Notes: generated from the sequence alone by a model not told the origin. Shown: positions 9,708-19,631, counted from the stretch's first letter. The stretch is DNA of 64,000 nt from Niabella sp. (GCA_017744795.1 JAGIAQ010000009.1:1-64000); one strand, 5' to 3'. Translations and numbers: made by a program.

Positions 9708-10820
9708 ATAAGTATTTGGGAACAGGAAACGTTCTATGCACCGCAGGATATTATTATTATCGGGGCGGGGTTTACCGGGTTGTGGACGGCCCTTTACCTG
9801 CGCCAGCTATTTCCATCCAGGAAAATAACGGTCGTGGAACGCGGTATTACTCCGGCGGGTGCTTCCCTGCGTAATGCCAGCTTCGCCTGTTTTGGAAGTG
9901 TTACTGAGATCTTATCGGATATTGATTCCATGGGCAGTGAAAAGGCATTGCAATTGGTGGGCATGCGTTTTGAAGGACTGCGCATTCTACAAAAAATTCT
10001 TGCCGCCGCTCCTATTGATTTTACTATTTGTAAAGGATATGAATTACTGGCAGACGAACAAAAGCTGAACCGGATTGGCACATTGAATGAATGGCTTTAT
10101 TTAATAACCGGCTCGCCAGATACTTTTACGCTTGCTAGTGATAAGATTGAATCATTCGGATTTAATGGGGTTTCGCATTTGATTGAAAACCGCTTTGAAG
10201 GCAGCCTGCATCCGGGTAAATTACTAAACAGCCTCTGGCAGCTTGCCGTTAGAACCGGGGTTCAGTTTTTATTTGACACGGAAATAAAGGAGGTGGAGGA
10301 AACCCCCGATCGAATTAAGCTTGTTACACAGAATGGCCCGGCTCTATACGCCGCTCAGATCGTATACTGCACCAATGCCTTTAGCGGGCAGTTGCTGCCC
10401 GAAGTGGATCTGGTGCCAGCACGCGGTCAGATACTACTTACCGCACCGATCCCTGCTCTCAAATTTAACGGTACCTTTCATTACGAAGAAGGCTATTATT
10501 ATTTCAGAAATCTGGGTGACCGGATTTTATTGGGTGGCGCCCGCAATACCTCTTTTCAAACGGAATATACATTGGATGCGTTTACCTCGCTTCCCATCCA
10601 GCAGGCATTAGAGCGGTTTTTGTCGACCGTAGTGCTGCCAGGGCAACAACCTCAAATTGAACAGCGCTGGGCGGGCATTATGGCCATGGGTAAAGAGAAA
10701 ATGCCGATTGTAGAACAATTGACGGCACGCAGCTTTTGTGCATTGCGTCTGGGCGGCATGGGTGTAGCGCTGGCGCCCGTAGTAGGGAGAACGGTGGCGG
10801 AGCTGATGCGGAAGGGGTAA
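9708..10820 (+). CDS. FAD-dependent oxidoreductase (DAO family); start codon uncertain (no ATG/GTG/TTG before the Rossmann motif)
   Basis: Manual extension upstream of the 9780 TTG recovers ISIWEQETFYAPQDIIIIGAGFTGLWTALYLRQLFPSRKITVVERG, a complete GxGxxG FAD-binding fold. Confidence 0.85.
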   Translation: MSIWEQETFYAPQDIIIIGAGFTGLWTALYLRQLFPSRKITVVERGITPAGASLRNASFACFGSVTEILSDIDSMGSEKALQLVGMRFEGLRILQKILAAAPIDFTICKGYELLADEQKLNRIGTLNEWLYLITGSPDTFTLASDKIESFGFNGVSHLIENRFEGSLHPGKLLNSLWQLAVRTGVQFLFDTEIKEVEETPDRIKLVTQNGPALYAAQIVYCTNAFSGQLLPEVDLVPARGQILLTAPIPALKFNGTFHYEEGYYYFRNLGDRILLGGARNTSFQTEYTLDAFTSLPIQQALERFLSTVVLPGQQPQIEQRWAGIMAMGKEKMPIVEQLTARSFCALRLGGMGVALAPVVGRTVAELMRKG

Positions 10821-11120
10821 AAGTGAATAGGCAATAGTCAATCAGTATCGTTTCCTTAAGCGCCGGATTCCAGAAAATATTAAATAAGGTTATTGAATTA
10901 GAAATGTAGAAGGGCATTATTACCGGCACGCCAGCCCGAAAGATTCATTCTGGCGGGGCGGCCCATAGATACAGTAGAAATCATAGCATCTAAGGCCGCC
11001 TAAATTCCGCCTAAGGCGGAACATAGCTCATGTGTTCTTATGTTTCCTTTTCCACAGTCATAATTCTATGTGCCTATGTGGTAAAAAATAAAAATGGCAT
11101 CTCGTCGCTTTTTATTTAGC

Positions 11121-12446
11121 TCAGCCTGAAATAAACTTATTCGCTTTCGCTTCTTTAAACTGCGCGCTTTTACTATCCCAATGCAGTGTTTCATTGGGGA
11201 ATCGCGCAGCAATCACTCCCAGGAGAATCACTTCGGTAAGTTTGGCGGAGTAGGCAAAAGGTGCGCTGCATTTTGCTTTTCCAAGGCAGGTATCTACAAA
11301 CTGGTGGTAATGTTTGAGCGATTCCGTATCATAGTTGGTAACGGGCTTTCCTGCGGCACCATCGGGGTCGTATTTTGCAACATCGATATTTTCGTATTGA
11401 TCATTAACGATCAATTTGGGCAGCTGCATAAAATGCGGCAAGAGGAGCCGTTTCCCGTTTTCTCCAATGAACATAGCGCCCTGGTCGGGCAATTCTGCAC
11501 CACCGGGTAGCTGCAAGTCGGCCTGGGGTTCCGGCGCGCCCTTACCATCATACCATACCCACTCAAGTTTATCTGCAGTGTAAGCGGTGCCGGGGAACAC
11601 ATACGTTACATGATTTTTTTCGGGATGACCAAAGCTGTTGGGTGCGCGGCACTCGTTCTTAACGCTCAGCGGCACCGTTAATTTCAATGCATTGTAAGGA
11701 GTGTCAAAAATATGAACGCCCATATCCCCCAGCGTACCGCATCCGTAATCAATACATTTTCTCCAGTTGCTTGGGTGATAGAGTCCCTCTTTATAAGGTC
11801 TTTTTTTAGCAGCACCTAACCATTTGTCCCAATCGAGCGATGCAGGTACAGGATCGCTGCCCTGGGGTTCCGCACCATCATACCCCCACACTTTAGGCGA
11901 CCAGGCTATGACTTTCTTTACCTTCCCGATAATACCTTTCCGGATGAGCAGGGTGGCCAGTTTATAATCGTAAAATGAATGGACCTGGATGCCCATTTGC
12001 GTTACTAATTGTTTTTGTGTGGCCACCGCTTCCATTTTCCTTGATTCCGCAATGTAATGGGTGAGCGGCTTCTGGCAATATACATGCTTGTTATGCTCCA
12101 TCGCCAGCAGTGATACGGGTGCGTGTATATGATCAGGAGTGGAAACAACTACCGCATCAATTTCATGTCCCATCGTTTTGAACATTTCTTTGTAATCTGA
12201 AAATGTCCGTGCACCGGTATGCAGGGCACTGGCCTTGCTAAGATTATTTTTGTCTACATCGCAAAGCGCCACAATTTCTACAGCGGCATGTGCGGCAATA
12301 GCTGCCAGGTCGTTAGCTCCCATGCTGCCCACGCCTACATGGGCCACTCTTAATTTAGTGGCGTTGCCCGATGCTCCTGATGGGAAGGGTAACAGGAATG
12401 CGATGGATCCGGCTGCGGTTGTTTTTAAAAAACTTCTTCTTTTCAT
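11121..12446 (-). CDS. Gfo/Idh/MocA family oxidoreductase, Tat-type leader
   Basis: MKRRSFLKTTAAGS leader; RVAHVGVGSMGANDL Rossmann motif; HVYCQKPLTHYIAES. Confidence 0.93.
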   Translation of the reverse strand: MKRRSFLKTTAAGSIAFLLPFPSGASGNATKLRVAHVGVGSMGANDLAAIAAHAAVEIVALCDVDKNNLSKASALHTGARTFSDYKEMFKTMGHEIDAVVVSTPDHIHAPVSLLAMEHNKHVYCQKPLTHYIAESRKMEAVATQKQLVTQMGIQVHSFYDYKLATLLIRKGIIGKVKKVIAWSPKVWGYDGAEPQGSDPVPASLDWDKWLGAAKKRPYKEGLYHPSNWRKCIDYGCGTLGDMGVHIFDTPYNALKLTVPLSVKNECRAPNSFGHPEKNHVTYVFPGTAYTADKLEWVWYDGKGAPEPQADLQLPGGAELPDQGAMFIGENGKRLLLPHFMQLPKLIVNDQYENIDVAKYDPDGAAGKPVTNYDTESLKHYHQFVDTCLGKAKCSAPFAYSAKLTEVILLGVIAARFPNETLHWDSKSAQFKEAKANKFISG

Positions 12447-12498
12447 ATAATCGTTATGCTTTTATGCGGTATTCAAAAATAAGATAATTAAACGAGAG

Positions 12499-13428
12499 AT
12501 GCACAATGTGGTTAATAGTTATCTTTCCATTCAAAAAATGAAATTCGGAAAAGTTGAAAACCCCGGGGCTGTTGATTTTACATTGCCCAAAGATGATCCG
12601 GAAACAGCCCGGGTATTAAGAGCAGCTCCAAAAGGATCGAACTTTGAGGTATATGTTGGCTGTGCGAAATGGAACCGAACCGACCTGCAGGGCTTTTATC
12701 CGAAGGGCACCAAAGACGAACTTCATTATTATTCCCGTCAGTTTAATTGTATCGAGCTGAATGCTACTTTCTATAAAATGCCCGATTGGAAACAGGTGGA
12801 AACCTGGAAAAACAAAACACCCGATGGATTTAAATTTTTTCCAAAGCTTACGAATACGATCAGTCATTATAAGCGCCTGATTGAAGTACAGCCCGAAGTT
12901 GAAATCTTTTGCAACGCCATCAGCAATTTTGAAAACCGGCTGGGAATGGCCTTTTTACAACTGCACGATAATTTTGCGCCCAAAGATTTTGGCCGGCTCG
13001 AAGCGACCCTGAGTCATTTTCCCAAAGGCATTCCACTGGCGGTTGAAGTGCGTAATGAACAATGGTTTGCCAACAAGCAGGTTAGCCATCAGTATACTGA
13101 ATTATTGGAGCGGCTGGTACTATCCAACATTATTGTAGATACCGCGGGACGCCGGGATATGCTCCACATGCGGCTCACCAATCCCGTGGCATTTGTCCGT
13201 TTTGTTGGAGCCAACCACCCTACCGATATAAGCCGGTTGAACGACTGGATAGCACGTATTAAAAAATGGCGAAACGAAGGCCTGCAAGCACTATACTTTT
13301 TTGTGCACCAGAATGTGGAACTGGACTCACCCCTGCTTGCGGCACATTTTATCCATTCGATGAATGAAACTTTTGGACTTTCATTAAAAATTCCTGATAA
13401 AGCCGGCGAACAAGGAACCTTGTTTTAA
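12499..13428 (+). CDS. DUF72 domain-containing protein
   Basis: YVGCAKWNRTDLQGFYPKG...YYSRQFNCIELNATFYKMP; true start may be ATG at about 12538. Confidence 0.9.
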   Translation: MHNVVNSYLSIQKMKFGKVENPGAVDFTLPKDDPETARVLRAAPKGSNFEVYVGCAKWNRTDLQGFYPKGTKDELHYYSRQFNCIELNATFYKMPDWKQVETWKNKTPDGFKFFPKLTNTISHYKRLIEVQPEVEIFCNAISNFENRLGMAFLQLHDNFAPKDFGRLEATLSHFPKGIPLAVEVRNEQWFANKQVSHQYTELLERLVLSNIIVDTAGRRDMLHMRLTNPVAFVRFVGANHPTDISRLNDWIARIKKWRNEGLQALYFFVHQNVELDSPLLAAHFIHSMNETFGLSLKIPDKAGEQGTLF

Positions 13429-13505
13429 GGAGCAACAGTAAGATCGCGCAGCAATTACTGGGATCTTTTACTTGATTACTTCATCATAACTGCCCACCCT
13501 TTCAT

Positions 13506-14168
13506 TCAACCATTGTTTGCCAATCCTTCTTCCAGTTCTGATTTGCTTTTTATGAGAGTATTCATTTCTTCTGGGGATAAAAAAAAGTATTTTGCATTGA
13601 TGCCCTCAATTTTTTTGCACCCCCAAACGGCTAATCCAAAATCGACACCGGCATCTCGGGCACATTGATAATCATATAGGGTGTCGCCGATATACAATGC
13701 TTCGTCGGCTTTAATACCGGCCTGTTTTAAGTAAAGAACCATGCCAGCTGCTGATGGCTTGGGAACCTTGTAATCATCAATGCATAAGGAAATATCAATT
13801 TTATCCCCTATGCCAAATGGAATAAAGTCCTCTATATATTCTAATCGGGTTTTAGAGGTTAGCACGCCTATTTTTATTTTTTTCTCTTTTATGGTAAAAA
13901 GCAGCTCTTTAATACCCGGGAATAATCGAACTTTTGAAAAATGATCTTTGAATTTTAGATGCCAAACGGATAAAACCTTTTCTATATTATCAATTTTAAG
14001 CTGTTGAAGCGCTGTTGTTCCGGGTATTCCTAATGCAAAATTTAAATCTTCTAATGTATAATCTATGTTATGGGTTTCTTTTAGTGTTTCTTTTAAAGAA
14101 TTTAATACCGTCGCCTCAGTATCAATTAAGGTTCCATCCAGATCGAAAATAATGTGTTTATACTTCAT
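13506..14168 (-). CDS. HAD family hydrolase (phosphoglycolate phosphatase-like)
   Basis: MKYKHIIFDLDGTLIDTE, GVLTSKTR, ALYIGDTLYDYQCARDAG. Confidence 0.9.
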   Translation of the reverse strand: MKYKHIIFDLDGTLIDTEATVLNSLKETLKETHNIDYTLEDLNFALGIPGTTALQQLKIDNIEKVLSVWHLKFKDHFSKVRLFPGIKELLFTIKEKKIKIGVLTSKTRLEYIEDFIPFGIGDKIDISLCIDDYKVPKPSAAGMVLYLKQAGIKADEALYIGDTLYDYQCARDAGVDFGLAVWGCKKIEGINAKYFFLSPEEMNTLIKSKSELEEGLANNG

Positions 14169-14220
14169 ATAATTTTTTACCATGACAGTTAACAAAGGAT
14201 CTATTTGTTTTTATTTCTTG

Positions 14221-14625
14221 CTACTTTGCTTCAAGCACGAGCTCATTATGCGCAAAACCTTTACAATGATCCTGAAGATATACTTTTAAAATGGCTTTTC
14301 CTGTCAATCGCTTTATCTTATTGTTATTGGTAATAACAAGAGAATCTATATTATCTGCTAACCTTTCCAGACTCGCATCACTCCAGTTGCCGCGACCAAA
14401 ATAAAATGTTTTCCGGGTTGTATCATTTTGAGGAACCCGGATCACTATTTTTCCGGGATAACTGGCTCCGGCTATCATCCTGTTTCCGTACAGAACTATT
14501 GAATCACCGTTTTCACCAGTTGCCTGCAGAATCATTATCTGTGCATAGTCGCAACCCTGAAGCAATCCAATTCCAATCGGAACAACAATAAAGAGCAGCA
14601 ATTGAATGATTGATTTCTTTTTCAT
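14221..14625 (-). CDS. Hypothetical lipoprotein
   Basis: 134-aa ORF with hydrophobic N-terminus and lipobox-like IGLLQGC. Confidence 0.7.
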   Translation of the reverse strand: MKKKSIIQLLLFIVVPIGIGLLQGCDYAQIMILQATGENGDSIVLYGNRMIAGASYPGKIVIRVPQNDTTRKTFYFGRGNWSDASLERLADNIDSLVITNNNKIKRLTGKAILKVYLQDHCKGFAHNELVLEAK

Positions 14626-14710
14626 TTTGGAAGGTTTTGCGTCTGTGGCATCAATCGTTCTCTGATCTGCCCTTTAATACCCGAACTCCATTGCAGGTAA
14701 CCCATGCAAT

Positions 14711-14741
14711 AAAAAAGCGGTCTCCTGTAAAACAGAAGACC
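14711..14741 (-). terminator. Intrinsic terminator downstream of the TrpB-like gene
   Basis: Minus strand GGTCTTCTGT-TTT-ACAGGAGACC-GCTTTTTT. Confidence 0.75.
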
Positions 14742-14767
14742 TCCGGGACAGATAGTAAAACAATCTC

Positions 14768-16126
14768 TTACTGAGGTTGCAGCACCTCAATATCTTTAAG
14801 GGCGCCGGTTAATTCTTCGTCGGTAAACGAATGATTCACCAGCTTACCTGCGAAATAATCCTGGTAGGCAGCCATATCCACAAATCCATGTCCGCATAAA
14901 TTAAATAGGATGGTCTTGCTTACGCCTTCTTCTTTCGCCCTATTTACTTCCCGTATCACCTGGGCAATACCATGGTTCGCTTCCGGCGCCGGAATAATGC
15001 CTTCGGCTTTTGCAAATAAAACGCCGGCTTCAAAACATTCCAGTTGCTGGATGGCATTGGCTTCAATTAATCCGTCTTTTAGCAGCTGGCTGCACAATAC
15101 ACTGGCGCCGTGATACCGCAACCCGCCTGCATGTATGGCCGCTGGTGTAAACGTATGCCCCAGGGTATACATCGGCAACAGGGGAGTATATCCTTGTGTA
15201 TCACCAAAATCATACATGAATTTCCCTTTGGTCAGTTTGGGACAGGATGCTGGCTCCACCGCAACACAACGTACTTGTTTACCTGAAATTTTATCTTTTA
15301 TAAACGGAAAAGAAAGTCCGGCAAAGTTGGAGCCGCCGCCCAGCGGCGCAATGATCACATCCGGGTAATCGCCTGTGTACTCCAATTGTTTTTTTGCTTC
15401 CTGTCCGATGATGGTTTGATGCAACAGCACATGATTCAATACAGAACCTAACGAATACTTGGTATCGGCATCCCCTGCCGCAATTTCAATGGCTTCAGAT
15501 ATTGCAAGTCCCAGGCTCCCGGGTGTGTTGGGATTGGCCTCCAGGGCATTTCTTCCGGCCTGTGTATTAGTGCTGGGTGAGGCATAAACTTTAGCCCCGA
15601 AAGTATTCATCAGTATCTTCCGATACGGTTTTTGATCATAGCTGATGCGCACCATGTACACTTCACAATCGATGCCGAAATGGCTGCAGGCAAAACTAAG
15701 CGCCGTGCCCCATTGCCCGGCACCGGTTTCGGTAATGATGCGTTTCACACCTGCTTTTTTATTGTAATAAGCCTGAGGAATAGCCGTGTTGGGCTTGTGC
15801 GAACCGCTGGGACTGGTGCCTTCATATTTATAATAAATTTTACAATCCGTTTGCAGCGCTTTTTCCAGTTCAGTAGCTCTGATCAGCGGTGTAGGTCGCC
15901 AGATACGGTAGGCTTCCTGTACCTCTTCGGGAATATCAATATATCGTTCTGCAGAAACCTCTTGCTGGATCAGCTCCATGGGAAACAAAGGAGCAAGATC
16001 TTCACCGCTAATGGGCTGTTTGGTTTGCGGATGCAGCGGCGGCAAGGGCTTATTGGGCATGTCAGCAATGATATTGTACCATTGGGTAGGCATGTCCTTC
16101 TCGTTCAAAAGAATTTTCTTTTCCAT
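14768..16126 (-). CDS. TrpB-like pyridoxal-phosphate-dependent enzyme (TrpB2 type)
   Basis: RPTPLIRATELEKAL, YEGTSPSGSHKPNTA (PLP lysine), ETGAGQWGTALSFAC. Confidence 0.93.
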   Translation of the reverse strand: MEKKILLNEKDMPTQWYNIIADMPNKPLPPLHPQTKQPISGEDLAPLFPMELIQQEVSAERYIDIPEEVQEAYRIWRPTPLIRATELEKALQTDCKIYYKYEGTSPSGSHKPNTAIPQAYYNKKAGVKRIITETGAGQWGTALSFACSHFGIDCEVYMVRISYDQKPYRKILMNTFGAKVYASPSTNTQAGRNALEANPNTPGSLGLAISEAIEIAAGDADTKYSLGSVLNHVLLHQTIIGQEAKKQLEYTGDYPDVIIAPLGGGSNFAGLSFPFIKDKISGKQVRCVAVEPASCPKLTKGKFMYDFGDTQGYTPLLPMYTLGHTFTPAAIHAGGLRYHGASVLCSQLLKDGLIEANAIQQLECFEAGVLFAKAEGIIPAPEANHGIAQVIREVNRAKEEGVSKTILFNLCGHGFVDMAAYQDYFAGKLVNHSFTDEELTGALKDIEVLQPQ

Positions 16127-16240
16127 TTTTAAATTGCGTTTTAATAAAATCAGGAGAATTAAATATAAGGCAATTATGCTATATAATTAATCTAAAAACG
16201 CATATTATTGAGAATAGGAAATGGCGTCAGCCGAGACTAG

Positions 16241-16340
16241 CCAGGAAGCAACTTTTGAACCATTAAGGTTTTAAGCTCATTGAGAAAACAGCTTAATGAG
16301 CATCTTAACCCTTAATGGTTTGTTACTCGTTGCTTTGCTG
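16241..16340. repeat. About 100-bp imperfect palindrome (AACCATTAAGG...CTTAATGGTT)
   Basis: caggaagcaacttttgaaccattaaggttttaagctcatt is the near reverse complement of aatgagcatcttaacccttaatggtttgttactcgttgctttgctg. Confidence 0.8.
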
Positions 16341-16377
16341 AACAAAAATACTTTTTGGTTAACCTCGTCTCATTCCA

Positions 16378-17097
16378 CTACCACCCGCTGGCCAGTACAT
16401 CCGCCAGGTGCATGGTTTTGATGGAATATTTTTTATTATCGATATAGCCTTGCAAGTGCATCAGGCAGGAAAGGTCGGTACTGATCAGGTATTCTGCGCC
16501 GGTGGCGATGGCATTCTCTACTTTTTGTTCTCCCATATTAATGGAGATACCGGGAAATTTTACGGCAAAAGTGCCGCCAAAGCCACAGCAGGTTTCCACA
16601 TCGTTCATTTCATTTAATACCAGGCCACGCACATTCGAAAGCAATGTTCTCGGCTCTGATTTTATCTTACACTCCCGCAGGCCCGCACAGCTATCATGAT
16701 AGGTGGCATTCCCTTTTAATGTAGCGCCGGTGTCGGTCACTTTTAATACGTTAATCAGAAAATCAGAAAGCTCATAGATCCGGGCGCCCAGGGCTTTGAC
16801 CTCATTGTGTACGGATGAATTATCGAACAACTTCGGATAATAATTGCGTACAAAGCCCACGCAGCTGGCACTGGGTGCCACCACATAATCAGCTCCGCTG
16901 AAATCATTTAAAAACTTGGTACATACTGCCTTTGATTCTTCCCAGAAACCTGCATTAAAAGCAGGCTGTCCGCAGCAGGTTTGCTCAGCATTGTAAGTAA
17001 CTTTACATCCGAACTTCTCCAGCACTTTTATCATATTAAAGCCCGTCTGAGGATAAAGCTGGTCTACAAAACAAGGTATAAATAACTGTACGTTCAT
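16378..17097 (-). CDS. lutA: (Fe-S)-binding protein, LutA/YkgE family
   Basis: Two CCG motifs (QTCCGQPAFN, ETCCGFGGTF) and N-terminal MNVQLFIPCFVDQLYP. Confidence 0.88.
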   Translation of the reverse strand: MNVQLFIPCFVDQLYPQTGFNMIKVLEKFGCKVTYNAEQTCCGQPAFNAGFWEESKAVCTKFLNDFSGADYVVAPSASCVGFVRNYYPKLFDNSSVHNEVKALGARIYELSDFLINVLKVTDTGATLKGNATYHDSCAGLRECKIKSEPRTLLSNVRGLVLNEMNDVETCCGFGGTFAVKFPGISINMGEQKVENAIATGAEYLISTDLSCLMHLQGYIDNKKYSIKTMHLADVLASGW

Positions 17098-17126
17098 TGT
17101 ATCTCAAATATATTCAGTGATTAAAA

Positions 17127-17340
17127 AACCACATAGGAACATAGTTTTTATTGCCCAAGAACAGAAACAAGAATGTTGCTCTTCTTAAAACACCAGTCCT
17201 GCAAAGGAGACACGTAGCAGCGGCTCTTTTGAGAAAACATAGATTCCGCCAACGGCGGAAATTGCTGCCTTCAATTGTCAGGAGACTATGTGCTTTTATA
17301 TTTCCTTCCTGCCATTGCGCTCTATGTGTCTATGTGGTTA
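17127..17340. repeat. Palindromic intergenic repeat, ACCACATAGGAACATAG...CTATGTGTCTATGTGGT family
   Basis: Terminal inverted repeats aaccacataggaacatag / ctatgtgtctatgtggtt with internal attccgccaacggcggaaat hairpin. Confidence 0.8.
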
Positions 17341-17370
17341 AACAAATCCAGTTACAAAAGAATGTTCTTA

Positions 17371-17847
17371 TCATGAATTGATCATCTTAATCGCTGTAAT
17401 AGCCGCTTCCTCCCCTTTATGCCCGTGGATCCCGCCGATGCGCTCCTGCGCCTGCTCTTCGGTATTTACCGTGAGCACGCCAAAAATAGTGGGCACGGGC
17501 AGCAACAGGTTCAGCTGCAATACGCCCTGGGTAACGGTATCACACACGTAATCAAAATGCGGGGTATCACCTTTTATGACGCAACCCAGCGCAATAAAGG
17601 CATCCGGTCCACGCTCGGCATGCGTGCGCGCCCAATGGCGTTTGATTGCAAAGGGCAGCTCCACAGCACCCGGAACGATTAATGTCTGATAGTGTACTTT
17701 GTATTGCTCAAAGACGCGTTTACAACCCTCTTCCAGTGCATCCACTATGGGAGCGTTCCACTCTGTTTTCACCAAAACAACACAGGCATCCGTTTTAAGA
17801 ATGCCCGCATTAATATTGTATAAAGAACTGTTTCCTTGTGTTGCCAT
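17371..17847 (-). CDS. ribH: 6,7-dimethyl-8-ribityllumazine synthase
   Basis: VVLVKTEWNAPIVDAL, VPGAVELPFAIK, FIALGCVIKGDTPHFDYVC. Confidence 0.96.
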   Translation of the reverse strand: MATQGNSSLYNINAGILKTDACVVLVKTEWNAPIVDALEEGCKRVFEQYKVHYQTLIVPGAVELPFAIKRHWARTHAERGPDAFIALGCVIKGDTPHFDYVCDTVTQGVLQLNLLLPVPTIFGVLTVNTEEQAQERIGGIHGHKGEEAAITAIKMINS

Positions 17848-18545
17848 TAGTTTACATTATATACCCCCAATTGTGCCAGGTATTTATCCGCATCAAAGCC
17901 CTGCTGGGTACGGGGGTACTTTTCTTTTAACTGGGTGTACAGGTCAATTGCCTGTTTTTTGTCGTTCAATATATGTTGGGCCAGGTAAGCAGCGCTGAAC
18001 AGCGCATCGGCTGACGCCATCTGATCTGCTTCAAATTCGGTGGCCGCTTTCTTATAATTTTCCAGCGCCTTGGCCCCGTTACCCAAATCACCATAAGCAT
18101 CACCCAATAATTTATAGGTACGCTGCTGCACTTGTTTGGAATCAGATTTGAAATCATTAAGGTATTTTACCGCCTTATCATTCTGATTCAGTTTTACATA
18201 ACAAACTCCCGCATAAAAATTCGCCAGGTTACCCATGGGAGTGCCACTGTATTTGCTGGCTATCGCCACAAAACCAGGGTTTACCCCATCGCCGTTCAGC
18301 GCAAGGTTAAAAGAATCCTTCCGGTAATACTCCTCGGCTTTAAATCCTTTGTCCAATGCCTCTTCGATCTTGGGTTTTTGTACAAAAGATTTATATAACA
18401 TATAACCCGCTGCCACTACTACCACAGCCCCTAAAATAAGGCTGATCTTTTTTCCGTATTGCAGCCAGAATACTCTCAAGTTGTCAATTGCGTTAGATCC
18501 TGTACTATGTTCATTTACAGCATCTATGCTACGCTTATCCGTCAT
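17847..18545 (-). CDS. Tetratricopeptide repeat protein with one TM segment (YfgM-like)
   Basis: N-terminal TM (ISLILGAVVVVAAGYMLY) followed by TPR-like helical repeats. Confidence 0.82.
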   Translation of the reverse strand: MTDKRSIDAVNEHSTGSNAIDNLRVFWLQYGKKISLILGAVVVVAAGYMLYKSFVQKPKIEEALDKGFKAEEYYRKDSFNLALNGDGVNPGFVAIASKYSGTPMGNLANFYAGVCYVKLNQNDKAVKYLNDFKSDSKQVQQRTYKLLGDAYGDLGNGAKALENYKKAATEFEADQMASADALFSAAYLAQHILNDKKQAIDLYTQLKEKYPRTQQGFDADKYLAQLGVYNVN

Positions 18546-18570
18546 TTTAATATATATTAATTGTTAGTTT

Positions 18571-19566
18571 TTAATCTACGATAAATGGATAGTTCTGATC
18601 CACATACACATCTTTTAATACCTCATCATCATTCGGGATGGGGCTTTCTTCAGCAAATTTTACTGATGCAGCAACCACTTCCTCACAACGGGCATCGATT
18701 TCCTTAACCTGGGCTTCGGTGAGAATTTTATTATCCAGGATATACTTTTTCAATTGATTGATGGGATCTTTCGCCTTATACTCGTCTACTTCTTCTTTTG
18801 TTCTGTATTTTTGCGGGTCACTGATTGAGTGCCCTTTATAGCGATAAGTCTTAATTTCTAATAAGGTAGGACCGCCGTTTTCACGGGCTCTTTTTACTGC
18901 TTTCGCCACCGCGTCATGAACCGTTTCCGGGCTCATTCCATCCACCATTTCAGAAGGCATATCATAAGCCGAACCCAATTTATAAATGTCGTGGATATTG
19001 GAAGTTCTTTCTACCGAAGTACCCATGGCATAATTATTATTCTCGCAGATATAAATAACAGGTAACTTCCATAACATCGCCAGGTTAAAGGACTCATGCA
19101 AAATTCCCTGGCGGGCAGCGCCATCGCCAAAGAAACAAAGCACTACATTATCGGTTCCTTTATACTGCTCGGCAAAAGCCAGGCCTGTTCCGGTACCGAT
19201 CTGTGCGCCTACAATTCCATGTCCGCCGAAGAAATGCTGCTCTTTTCCAAAAAAGTGCATGCTTCCTCCTTTTCCTTTTGCACAACCGGTAGCTTTACCA
19301 TAAAGTTCCGCCATACAGCTGTCTACCGAAACACCTTTTGAAATCGCCAGACCGTGGTCGCGATAGGCTGTGATAAAAATATCTTCGGGCTTAGTGGCGG
19401 TCATACATCCAGCAGCAATGGCTTCCTGGCCCACATAGGCGTGGAAAAAACCGCGGATCTTGCCTTCCATTTTATACTTTTCCTCGGCTGTAAGCTCAAA
19501 AGTGCGAATCAGCTCCATCAGCTCATACCAATACAGGTAGGTTTCTTTTGAAAATTTTGTTGCCAC
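18571..19566 (-). CDS. pdhA: Pyruvate dehydrogenase E1 component alpha subunit
   Basis: GFFHAYVGQEAIAAG, GDGAARQGILHESFNLAMLWKLPVIYICENNNYAMGT (ThDP motif), YRYKGHSISDPQKYRTKEEV. Confidence 0.96.
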   Translation of the reverse strand: MATKFSKETYLYWYELMELIRTFELTAEEKYKMEGKIRGFFHAYVGQEAIAAGCMTATKPEDIFITAYRDHGLAISKGVSVDSCMAELYGKATGCAKGKGGSMHFFGKEQHFFGGHGIVGAQIGTGTGLAFAEQYKGTDNVVLCFFGDGAARQGILHESFNLAMLWKLPVIYICENNNYAMGTSVERTSNIHDIYKLGSAYDMPSEMVDGMSPETVHDAVAKAVKRARENGGPTLLEIKTYRYKGHSISDPQKYRTKEEVDEYKAKDPINQLKKYILDNKILTEAQVKEIDARCEEVVAASVKFAEESPIPNDDEVLKDVYVDQNYPFIVD

Positions 19567-19631
19567 GCGTCTAAAATTTTGGAAGCAAATGTAAGGGAAA
19601 TTTTCTGATTATGGGAGGATGGGATCAGCTG

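Noticed and set aside
15632-16132. 166-aa plus-strand ORF
   Set aside because: Antisense to the TrpB-like CDS; no recognisable domain.
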